29,778 nucleotides of DNA, from assembly GCA_002293295.1 (NCBI GenBank), contig DBCY01000036.1:31533-61310 (forward strand), written 5' to 3'. Positions 23,370-29,778 of this stretch are shown one piece after another. Origin of the DNA: Ruminococcus sp. UBA946. Its GTDB lineage: Bacteria > Bacillota > Clostridia > Oscillospirales > Ruminococcaceae. Every line of letters begins with the position of its first letter. The first letter of the stretch is position 1. A program made the translations under genes and the position numbers. Under the pieces are notes generated by a model. It searched no databases. It worked only from the letters and a program-made list of their open reading frames with translations, and had not been told where the DNA came from.

Positions 23370-25433
23370 GTGAAGAGATTACTGAATAATTCCGTTACGG
23401 TTTTAGTGCTGGTAGCGATTTTCCTGCTGATTATACCGCTTCCTACCTGGCTGCTTGACATGCTGTTCGTTTTCAACATCGCCGTTTCCGTTATTATACT
23501 GCTTATAACAATGTATGTTAAGGAAACCCTTGAATTTTCAATATTCCCTTCACTGCTTCTGATAACGACGATTTTCCGGCTCGGGCTTAATATTTCATCC
23601 ACCCGTCTTATTCTTTCAAACGGCGGCGAGGCGGGCGAGCTGATTAAAGCATTCGGCGAGTTTGTAATGGGCGGCAATGCGATAATAGGATTTATTATCT
23701 TTATATTAATCACCATTGTTCAGCTTACCGTTATTACCAAAGGCGCGGAGCGTATTGCCGAGGTTACCGCGAGATTCACCCTCGACGCTATGCCCGGAAA
23801 GCAGATGGCGATTGACGCCGATTTGAATTCCGGCATTATAACGGAGGATGAAGCAAAAATCAGGCGTTCCAATATTCAGAGGGAATCCGATTTTTTCGGT
23901 TCAATGGACGGCGCCGCAAAGTTTGTTAAGGGCGACGCTACCTTTTCGCTGGTCGCCGCCGGAGTAAACCTTATCGGCGGAATTGTCGTCGGAATGATTT
24001 TTTTCAACATGGATTTTATGACGGTGCTTTCTACATATTCAATCGCTACCGTCGGCGACGGTCTTTGCGCGCAGATACCCGCGCTGCTTATTTCCACCGC
24101 TATGGGTATGATTGTAACCCGTGCCTCTTCCCAGGAAACGCTCAGCGACGATTTCAGGAAACAGTTTTCATCCCAGCCGACTGTTATGATTATTGCCGGA
24201 GCCGTTATGCTTATTATGGTATTTCTTCCGGGGTTCCCGAAAATACAGCTTATAATTCTCGGTACGGCTTTGATTTCCCTGGGGATACTGCTGATGCGTA
24301 CTCAAAGAGCCGCCTTTGCCCCTTCCGACCTGCTTACGGCTCAGGAAATGGCGGAGAGTCAGCAGGAGCTTTCCGAAATGGAGTATTACAGAGATATCGA
24401 TAATGTTTACAAGCTTTTAAACGTAGAACCGATTGAAATGGAATTCGGGTACAGCCTGATCCCGCTTGCCAACGAAAAGGTAGGTGGTACGTTTATCGAG
24501 AGGGTTGTAATTTTCAGAAAGCAGTTTGCCATGGATATGGGGATTGTTTTCCCTTCCGTCCGGATGAGGGACAATGACCACATTAATCCCAATCAGTATG
24601 TTATAAAAATAAAAGGTGAAATTGTAGCCCGGGCAGAAATCCTGATGGACCATTATCTGGCCCTTGATTCCGGAAGCATTATTCGCGAGATTGACGGTAT
24701 CGACACAGTTGAACCTGCCTTTAACATCCCTGCTAAATGGATTCCCGAGCAGGAAAGGCTTCAGGCGGAAATTGCCGGTTACACCCTCGTCGACCCGACT
24801 TCCGTTATCGTCACCCATCTTTCAGAAATAATAAAAACATATGCCCATGAGCTTATATCAAGACAGGATATAAAGACTATGCTTGATAACCTTAAACAGA
24901 CAAACCAGACTATTGTAGACGATATTATACCCAATATAGTAACGGTCGCCTATCTTCAGAAGGTAGTATGCCTGCTTTTGCGCGAGGGAATTCCTGTCAG
25001 GGATTTACAGACGATATTAGAAACCCTTGCCGACAACCAGCATACTATGAAGGATGTCGACATTACTACCGAATATGTCCGTCAGGCTTTAAAACGAACT
25101 ATAACACGCCGTTTTCAGGACGGAGGGCAAATCCGGGTTCTTACCCTTGATACCGAATCGGAAAACAAGATTGTCGCTTCGGTCAAAAAAACGGAGCAGG
25201 GTTCATATCTGGCTATGGAACCGCAGGCGATTCAGCAGCTTATAACGTCGCTTAACGAACAGATTGAACGTGTTAAGGATGTTGTTCCCGTGCCTATTGT
25301 ACTGACTTCGCCTATTGTGAGAATATACTTTAAGAAGCTGATTGACCAGTTCATTCCTAATATAACAGTGCTTTCGTTCAATGAGATTGACAATTCGGTA
25401 CAAATTCAGGCTGTCGGAAACGTCGCTGTATAA
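23370..25433 (+). CDS. flhA: Flagellar biosynthesis protein FlhA
   Basis: A 687-residue export-gate protein. The N-terminal part (to about 320) has eight membrane helices with the family segments FRLGLNISSTRLIL and TARFTLDAMPGKQMAIDADLNSG (cited in part: DAMPGKQMAIDADL). The cytoplasmic part (about 340-687) forms the nonameric ring that receives chaperone-substrate complexes. GTG 23370 is kept; GAAAGGA lies 16 bases upstream, long, so the exact start is less sure. No flhF or flhG follows it, unlike in Bacillus and many Lachnospiraceae. Confidence 0.95.
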   Translation: MKRLLNNSVTVLVLVAIFLLIIPLPTWLLDMLFVFNIAVSVIILLITMYVKETLEFSIFPSLLLITTIFRLGLNISSTRLILSNGGEAGELIKAFGEFVMGGNAIIGFIIFILITIVQLTVITKGAERIAEVTARFTLDAMPGKQMAIDADLNSGIITEDEAKIRRSNIQRESDFFGSMDGAAKFVKGDATFSLVAAGVNLIGGIVVGMIFFNMDFMTVLSTYSIATVGDGLCAQIPALLISTAMGMIVTRASSQETLSDDFRKQFSSQPTVMIIAGAVMLIMVFLPGFPKIQLIILGTALISLGILLMRTQRAAFAPSDLLTAQEMAESQQELSEMEYYRDIDNVYKLLNVEPIEMEFGYSLIPLANEKVGGTFIERVVIFRKQFAMDMGIVFPSVRMRDNDHINPNQYVIKIKGEIVARAEILMDHYLALDSGSIIREIDGIDTVEPAFNIPAKWIPEQERLQAEIAGYTLVDPTSVIVTHLSEIIKTYAHELISRQDIKTMLDNLKQTNQTIVDDIIPNIVTVAYLQKVVCLLLREGIPVRDLQTILETLADNQHTMKDVDITTEYVRQALKRTITRRFQDGGQIRVLTLDTESENKIVASVKKTEQGSYLAMEPQAIQQLITSLNEQIERVKDVVPVPIVLTSPIVRIYFKKLIDQFIPNITVLSFNEIDNSVQIQAVGNVAV

Positions 25434-25461
25434 GCGGCGGATTAAACAAGGGGGTCAGCTT

Positions 25462-25486
25462 TATAAAAATACTGTTTCCTCCGATA
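25462..25486 (+). promoter_or_regulatory. Possible flagellar sigma (SigD) promoter before the sigma gene
   Basis: CCGATA (25481-25486) is preceded at 15 bases by TATA (25462-25465), resembling TAAA-N15-CCGATA. A full TAAA is also present but at 13 bases (25464-25467). It would allow the sigma factor to activate its own gene. Tentative. Confidence 0.3.
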
Positions 25487-25526
25487 CTAAACTGAAACCA
25501 AAATCCTTAGTAAAGGGGTGAGCATT

Positions 25527-26294
25527 ATGTCCGAGCTGTCATCCGAACAGAAATCAGAGCTTCTTTTGCGTTATAAAAGCACGGGCAATAAGGCTCTGCG
25601 TAACGAAGTCGTTCTCGCATACATGAATATCGTGAAATATGCGGCTGTTTCCACCCGCAATATGTATCTGAAATATGCGGATACGGATGATATAATAAAC
25701 GAAGCGGTAATTGCGCTTATGAATTCGATAGACAGCTATGATACCGGCAAAAACGTAAAATTTGAAACCTATGCTTCAATTAAGGTACGGGGCGCCGTCA
25801 TTGATTATATAAGAAAACAGGATATTATCCCGCGTAATATAAGGAGGTTCGTAAGGGAATATGACATAGCCTATTCGGAGCTGTTCAATAAGCTTGACAG
25901 AGAGCCTACGCCGGCTGAGCTTGCCGATTTTATGAAGCTCCCCGTCGGTAAGCTTGAGAGCTATTCGGCTCAGGCGTCTGCGGCTCATATGCTGTCCTTT
26001 GAGGAAATGGTAAGCAGCGTCGATTTCGATATTCCGGACGAACCGTCGGCTGACGGCGTCTGGTCGTCGGAAGCGGGTATATATCACCGCGAAAAAATTG
26101 AGTACCTGGCTAAAGCGGTTGAATCCCTGACCGAAAGGGAGCGTCTTGTAGTTACTCTTTATTATTACGAACAGCTCAGGCTTTCCGATATAGGCAGGGT
26201 TCTTGAGGTTTCCGAGTCAAGGGTTTCCCAAATTCATTCGGGAGCTGTTATAAAGCTGAAAAGGTATATGTCGGACTATATGAATTCCGTATAA
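25527..26294 (+). CDS. sigD: Flagellar sigma factor (SigD/FliA/WhiG family)
   Basis: A 255-residue sigma-70 family factor of the SigD/FliA group. Region 2 includes YADTDDIINEAVIALMNSID and KFETYASIKVRGAVIDYIRK (about 50-100). Region 3 has NIRRFVREYD with REPTPAELADFMKL. Region 4 holds LTERERLVVTLYYYEQLRLSDIG and a helix-turn-helix VSESRVSQIHSGAV. It would direct late genes (flagellin, chemotaxis). ATG 25527 has AAAGGGG at 25512-25518; an in-frame GTG at 25518 lies within that site. The anti-sigma factor FlgM is not in the window. Confidence 0.92.
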   Translation: MSELSSEQKSELLLRYKSTGNKALRNEVVLAYMNIVKYAAVSTRNMYLKYADTDDIINEAVIALMNSIDSYDTGKNVKFETYASIKVRGAVIDYIRKQDIIPRNIRRFVREYDIAYSELFNKLDREPTPAELADFMKLPVGKLESYSAQASAAHMLSFEEMVSSVDFDIPDEPSADGVWSSEAGIYHREKIEYLAKAVESLTERERLVVTLYYYEQLRLSDIGRVLEVSESRVSQIHSGAVIKLKRYMSDYMNSV

Positions 26295-26326
26295 TTAATA
26301 ATTACTGATAAGAAAGGCTGATTTTT

Positions 26327-27082
26327 ATGCTAAGAGGTTTTTATACTGCCGCAAACGGAATAATTAACGAACAGCGTATTATTGACGTTAAGACAAACAA
26401 TATTGCCAATGTAAGAACCGCCGGTTATAAAGCCGACACAGCGATACCCACTACGTTCGCTGAAAAACTGCTTCTTATCAGGAACAGGATGGAGGATACG
26501 GGTACTATCCGTTACAGGACGATTGAAAACACACATACCGATTTACAGCAGGGTACCTTTGAAAATACAAATTCCCGGCTTGATATGGCAATAAGGGGAA
26601 GTGTTTATTTCAATATTTCCGAACGCAGGACAGGTGAAGCCCTCCTGACAAAGAACGGTCAGTTCAGCCTCGACGCCCAGGGGTATCTTTCGCTCGGTTC
26701 GTCGGGACGCGTCCTTGACGACGCCGGCAATGAAATCCAGCTCGGAACTTCTGATTTTACCGTATCAAGTCAGGGCGTTATTACAGCCGCGGACGGAAGG
26801 ATTATAAATCTGGGTCTGACATACCTTGATGAGAATGAAGACGCCGAAAAGGTCGGGGATAACCTTATAAGGCCGTATAACGGCGAACAAGCGGGCAATA
26901 TTCCCGAAGGATATAATTATTCCGTTATGCAGGGATGGTTTGAACGCTCTAATGTGGATGTGTCAAAGGAAATGGTTGAGGTAATGAATGCTCAGGGCGT
27001 ATATAATTCATGCGTTACCGCTTTGAAAATTTTCAATTCGATTAATCAGATTGCCGCAAACGACCTTGCTAAAATACAGTAA
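26327..27082 (+). CDS. flgF: Flagellar rod/hook-basal body protein, FlgF-like (FlhO)
   Basis: A 251-residue distal rod-type protein. The N-terminus MLRGFYTAANGIINEQRIID and VKTNNIANVRTAGYKAD follow the rod/hook pattern. A central F/G-type region has LDMAIRGSVYFNI and LTKNGQFSLDAQGYL. The C-terminus has WFERSNVDVSKEMVEVMNAQ and a terminal helix. In Firmicutes the pair after sigD is called FlhO-FlhP or FlgF-FlgG; first position and shorter form suggest FlgF/FlhO. AAGAAAGG at 26310-26317 supports ATG 26327. Confidence 0.9.
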   Translation: MLRGFYTAANGIINEQRIIDVKTNNIANVRTAGYKADTAIPTTFAEKLLLIRNRMEDTGTIRYRTIENTHTDLQQGTFENTNSRLDMAIRGSVYFNISERRTGEALLTKNGQFSLDAQGYLSLGSSGRVLDDAGNEIQLGTSDFTVSSQGVITAADGRIINLGLTYLDENEDAEKVGDNLIRPYNGEQAGNIPEGYNYSVMQGWFERSNVDVSKEMVEVMNAQGVYNSCVTALKIFNSINQIAANDLAKIQ

Positions 27083-27137
27083 TGATATATAACCCCTGTC
27101 AGAATCTGAAGAAGTTGAGTTTTCAAGCGGGAATTAA

Positions 27138-27298
27138 GAACCCGTTCCCATAGGCATAAACACATATCTTTTCGGTAAATTTTATCGGATACAGCGTTAA
27201 AAATCCTTGAAAGGCGACAGCCTGTCTGCGGATTTTTGCCTATTATCCAATAAAATTATACTCGGAAATCTATACATTTTCCCTATGGGAACAGGTTC
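27138..27298. mobile_element. MITE-like element between flgF and flgG
   Basis: Terminal inverted repeats of 17 bases (27138-27154 and 27282-27298) match at 16 of 17 positions, starting GAACCCGTTCCCATAGG on the left. The 3 bases TAA flank both ends (27135-27137 and 27299-27301), as a target duplication would. It has no coding capacity. An inner module (27194-27239) folds as AAAAATCC / GGATTTTT with a small inner stem, and is shared with the right edge of the window. Confidence 0.65.
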
Positions 27299-27303
27299 TA
27301 AGA

Positions 27304-27349
27304 ATTTTGTCCCGACGGACAGAATATCCGGAAAGGAATGGGTACAGTT
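27304..27349 (+). promoter_or_regulatory. Repeated leader module, copy C (before flgG)
   Basis: Hairpin ATTTTGTCC (27304-27312), loop CGAC, GGACAGAAT (27317-27325), then TCCGG (27327-27331) and AAAGGAATGGGT before ATG 27350. The two outermost pairs of copy B, G-C and C-G, are here A-T and T-A, so pairing is kept while bases differ. It begins 5 bases after the MITE-like element ends. Confidence 0.6.
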
Positions 27350-28078
27350 ATGGCTAAAATAGGTTTACATACGTCTTCGTCAGGGATTTTCAGTTATCAG
27401 AAGGCTTTGGATGTCACGGCAAATAATATGGCTAATGTTAATACAAACGGTTTTAAGGCGTCCCGGGCATCTTTTTCCGACCTGATGTATACCGAAAGAG
27501 GCGTTAATGACAGAGTTCATACAGGACACGGAACAAGGGTCGACAAAACCGACCTGATGTTTGAACAGTCCGCTGTCCGTGAAACGGGGAGGATGCTGGA
27601 TTTCGCGGCGATGAATGACGGCTTTTTTGCCGTTGAAAATCAATTCGGGCAGGTTCTTTACACAAAGGACGGTTCATTTAATATAACCGAAACCGAAGAA
27701 GGCGTCTGGCAGCTTTGCGACAACAGCGGCGGTTTTATCCTGGACAATGAGGGGAACCGTATTACCGTACCGTTTATACCCGATACCGACACTATAGATT
27801 TTACCGCTCTGAGGGACATGGTGGGTACTTATACCTTCGAGAATCCTTACGGTTTAGACCAGAACGGTTCAAATTATTTTGAGGCAAACGAATCCTCAGG
27901 CGAGGCAGGAGCAAATGAGGATGTCGTTTTAAAGCAGGGTTTTATTGAAGCTTCCTCCACTAACGTCGCAAATGAGATGTCTAAGGTAATCGAGTACCAG
28001 AGAGCTTTTCAGCTTAACATAAGCCTGCTTAAAATTCATGACCAGCTTGGCAGTGAGGTTAATAACCTGAGGAATTAA
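27350..28078 (+). CDS. flgG: Flagellar distal rod protein, FlgG-like (FlhP)
   Basis: A 242-residue rod protein. It shows KALDVTANNMANVNTNGFKASRASFSDLMY near the N-terminus (for example NNMANVNTNGFKASR at about 25-39), a central LDFAAMNDGFFAVEN and GQVLYTKDGSFNITE, and the C-terminal FIEASSTNVANEMSKVIEYQRAFQLN. Together these are typical of FlgG/FlhP. ATG 27350 is favoured; ATG 27338 abuts the GGAAAGGA ribosome site. It sits downstream of the MITE and leader module copy C, so its expression could be affected by them. The protein is slightly short for FlgG. Confidence 0.9.
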   Translation: MAKIGLHTSSSGIFSYQKALDVTANNMANVNTNGFKASRASFSDLMYTERGVNDRVHTGHGTRVDKTDLMFEQSAVRETGRMLDFAAMNDGFFAVENQFGQVLYTKDGSFNITETEEGVWQLCDNSGGFILDNEGNRITVPFIPDTDTIDFTALRDMVGTYTFENPYGLDQNGSNYFEANESSGEAGANEDVVLKQGFIEASSTNVANEMSKVIEYQRAFQLNISLLKIHDQLGSEVNNLRN

Positions 28079-28223
28079 TTTAAATAGCAATAGAGTAAAC
28101 CTTAATTTTTTTATATAACTGAATAATTACCTGTATTTAACTTAAAATTAATATAAACAGAATATTTCATATGCTTCCTGATTAATTCATGCATTAGGTT
28201 AGCCGAAAGGAACGGATTTATTT

Positions 28224-28853
28224 ATGGGAATAAAAAATGTAGACCAGCTTCAGGATATGCACCTTGATGTTTTAAAGGAAATAGGCAACATAGGTTCGGG
28301 CAATGCCGCAAGCGCGCTTGCCGGACTTCTTAACTGCGAAACCGATATTACCGTTCCGGTGGTTAAGCTTCTTGACTTTGACGATGCCGTAAGCTTTGTG
28401 GGCGGTCCCGAAAACATAGTTATTGGTATGCTTGTCGATATTCACGGGGAAATCAGCGGCATGATGCTTTATATCCTGCAGCATTCATTTGCCAGCCGTA
28501 TGACATCCTCGATTTTCGGGACTGAAATTGAAGATATTTTTAATATGAATGAAATGGAGACTTCTTTTATTTCAGAAGTAGGCAATATACTTTCAGCTTC
28601 TTATATCAATGCGTTATCATCCCTGACCGGTCTTGCGATTGATATTTCAGTTCCGAATATGACCGTTGACATGGCAGGCGCTATTCTCAGCGTTCCGGCT
28701 ATCCATTTTGCGCGCATCGGAAATAAGGTGCTGTTCATTGACGATTGTTTCTTACTCGGCGATAAAAACAATAAAATAAAGAGCAATATGATTCTGGTTC
28801 CGGAAATGGGCGCTCTTGAGACACTATTTTCAAAGCTGGGAGTTGAATTATAA
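28224..28853 (+). CDS. cheC: CheY-P phosphatase CheC
   Basis: A 209-residue chemotaxis phosphatase with two active sites: D15-x3-E19-x2-N22 (DVLKEIGN) and S114-x3-E118-x2-N121 (SFISEVGN). It removes phosphate from CheY and its activity rises when CheD binds. It follows flgG after 145 AT-rich bases in which I see no convincing promoter. GAAAGGA (28205-28211) supports ATG 28224. It overlaps cheD by one base (TAATG). Confidence 0.95.
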   Translation: MGIKNVDQLQDMHLDVLKEIGNIGSGNAASALAGLLNCETDITVPVVKLLDFDDAVSFVGGPENIVIGMLVDIHGEISGMMLYILQHSFASRMTSSIFGTEIEDIFNMNEMETSFISEVGNILSASYINALSSLTGLAIDISVPNMTVDMAGAILSVPAIHFARIGNKVLFIDDCFLLGDKNNKIKSNMILVPEMGALETLFSKLGVEL

Positions 28854-29335
28854 TGGGTAAACCTATTACAATTGGAATTGCAGATTTGAACGTAGGTCGC
28901 GATAATGACACGCTTGTTACATATGCTCTCGGTTCATGCGTTGGAATTTGCCTTTATGACGCCGAAAAAAAAATCGGCGGGCTTGCGCATATTATGCTGC
29001 CGTCCAGCAAAGAAGCATCCTCGCCCACTGACAACCTGAGACGGTATGCCGATACGGGCATCACCGAGCTTATTAAGGTTATGAACCTAAAGGGAGCTTC
29101 GGTCAGTAAAATGACAGCTAAAATTGCCGGAGGCGCTCAGATGTTCAGCGTTAGTTCGTCAATTTTTAATATCGGGGAAAGAAATGTCAATTCCGTAAAG
29201 CAAATCCTTAATAATTTCAAAATCCGTATTTTAGCGGATGAAACGGGTTCAAATTTCGGGCGTACTGTTTTTTTTCATACGGAGAACGGTATTATGGAAA
29301 TCCGAGCCGCTACAAAGCCTACGCTTATGAGATAG
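28853..29335 (+). CDS. cheD: Chemoreceptor glutamine deamidase CheD
   Basis: A 160-residue deamidase that acts on chemoreceptors and stimulates CheC. Catalytic C29 lies in YALGSCVGICLYD and H46 in GGLAHIMLPS, matching the Thermotoga enzyme's Cys-His pair. KIAGGAQMF follows in the middle. The ATG overlaps the cheC stop by one base, so the two are translated together. It is the last gene of the flagellar strand, followed by a terminator. Confidence 0.95.
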   Translation: MGKPITIGIADLNVGRDNDTLVTYALGSCVGICLYDAEKKIGGLAHIMLPSSKEASSPTDNLRRYADTGITELIKVMNLKGASVSKMTAKIAGGAQMFSVSSSIFNIGERNVNSVKQILNNFKIRILADETGSNFGRTVFFHTENGIMEIRAATKPTLMR

Positions 29336-29343
29336 AGAGATAG

Positions 29344-29398
29344 AAAAAAGCAGTGAGTATTAAGGGTCAGCCCTCAGTCTTCACTGCTTTTTCATTTT
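29344..29398. terminator. Bidirectional intrinsic terminator between cheD and acpP
   Basis: AAAAAGCAGTGA (29345-29356) pairs perfectly with TCACTGCTTTTT (29381-29392), with an inner AGGG/CCCT stem. A T-run follows on the plus strand and an A-run precedes it, giving T-runs on both strands. It ends both the cheC-cheD message and the convergent acpP message, whose stop lies at 29406. Confidence 0.85.
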
Positions 29399-29405
29399 TT
29401 GAAGT

Positions 29406-29633
29406 TTATTGATTGTCTTCAATAAATTTAATAATATCGCCGACTGTTTTTATGCCTTCAACAGCGTCGTCAGGAATTTCAATGTCAAACTCTTCTTCGA
29501 GAGTCATAACAAGGTCAACAATATCGAGGGAATCAGCGCCGATATCATCCTGTATATTAGCGCCAAGAGTAACCTTATCCTCATCAATGTCAAACTGCTC
29601 GACAATAATGCCCTTTACTTTATCAAAAATCAT
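29406..29633 (-). CDS. acpP: Acyl carrier protein
   Basis: A 75-residue carrier protein of fatty acid synthesis. The GADSL motif places the phosphopantetheine-bearing Ser at residue 35. Helix III reads VMTLEEEFDIEIPDDAVEGIKTVGDII, the typical acidic recognition surface. GGAGGC lies about 8 bases before the ATG on this strand. It points opposite to the flagellar genes and shares their terminator, so it is a separate transcription unit. Confidence 0.95.
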   Translation of the reverse strand: MIFDKVKGIIVEQFDIDEDKVTLGANIQDDIGADSLDIVDLVMTLEEEFDIEIPDDAVEGIKTVGDIIKFIEDNQ

Positions 29634-29686
29634 TTATTCTGCCTCCGTTCCGTTATTTATATATAAAAACAATAGGGTGTGTTCGA

Positions 29687-29778
29687 AAATCATCAATATG
29701 CACATCAATAGTGATTTTTGCACCGCATTGCGTTAAAAAATCTTGAAAACCGCCGAGGTTTCCTGCGATTTTTTGCGC
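29687..29778. repeat. Partial dispersed element at the window's right edge
   Basis: GCGTTAAAAAATC (29730-29742) and GATTTTTTGCGC (29767-29778) form a long stem enclosing AAACC / GGTTT with a GCCGA loop. The same layout, with GCGTTAAAAATCC and GGATTTTTGC, lies inside the MITE-like element at 27194-27239. A smaller AAAATCA/TGATTTT inverted repeat (29687-29718) precedes it. The element runs off the window. Confidence 0.55.

Noticed and set aside
1..29778. CRISPR arrays, tRNA or rRNA genes
   Set aside because: No regularly spaced repeats, cloverleaf patterns or rRNA signatures were seen on either strand.

Overview
This window is an almost complete flagellar export-apparatus, basal-body, hook and motor locus from a Gram-positive, probably Clostridia-class bacterium (an Oscillospiraceae/Ruminococcaceae-like gut anaerobe is my guess). 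The reasons are gene order and gene types. The order flgB-flgC-fliE-fliF-fliG-fliH-fliI-fliJ-fliK-flgD-(TIGR02530-type gene)-flgE-flbD-motA-motB-fliM-fliY-cheY-fliO-fliP-fliQ-fliR-flhB-flhA-sigD-flgF-flgG-cheC-cheD is the Firmicutes fla/che layout. FliY carries a CheC-like domain, and CheC and CheD are present. No L- or P-ring genes are seen. Base composition is moderate, and TTG/GTG starts and strong AGGAGG-type ribosome sites are common.

Layout. Positions 80-2400 hold a small regulatory group: a PilZ-domain protein, an orphan ParA-type ATPase and a ComFB-family protein. Positions 2401-2721 are a gene-free, AT-rich region with a plausible sigma-A promoter. From 2722 to 14929 come the rod, MS-ring/C-ring, export ATPase and hook genes. 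From 15052 to 25433 come the stator (motA, motB), the switch (fliM, fliY), cheY and the membrane export gate (fliO-P-Q-R, flhB, flhA). From 25527 to 29335 come the flagellar sigma factor, two more rod/hook-family proteins (FlgF- and FlgG-like), and cheC and cheD. A bidirectional terminator at 29344-29398 separates this strand from an acyl carrier protein gene on the minus strand, which marks the locus end. Everything from 80 to 29335 is on the plus strand, mostly with short gaps or overlaps.

How the genes work together. FliF, FliG, FliM and FliY form the rotor and switch; FliH, FliI and FliJ feed substrates to the FliO/P/Q/R-FlhB-FlhA gate. FlgB, FlgC, FliE, FlgF and FlgG build the rod, and FlgD with FliK control hook assembly by FlgE. 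MotA and MotB drive rotation. CheY-P acts at the switch and is removed by FliY and CheC, with CheD tuning receptors and CheC. The sigma factor would turn on late genes such as flagellin, which lie elsewhere. Genes commonly found in such loci but not seen here are fliL, flhF, flhG, cheA, cheB and cheW.

The most unusual signals are non-coding. (1) A three-copy leader module made of a 7-9 bp hairpin, a TCCGG box and the ribosome site lies directly before the ParA-like gene, motA and flgG, with compensatory base changes in the third copy. (2) A 161-bp MITE-like element between flgF and flgG has near-perfect inverted ends, and its inner folded module recurs at the right edge of the window. (3) A two-copy 21-base AT repeat is followed by an ATACCGC/GCGGTAT hairpin. 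(4) A long closed stem lies in the flgE leader. Among proteins, FlgD has a roughly 300-residue C-terminal extension, FlgE carries a dockerin-like calcium-loop motif, FliY has its FliM-like peptide in the middle rather than at the N-terminus, and the MotB and PilZ proteins have altered ligand motifs.
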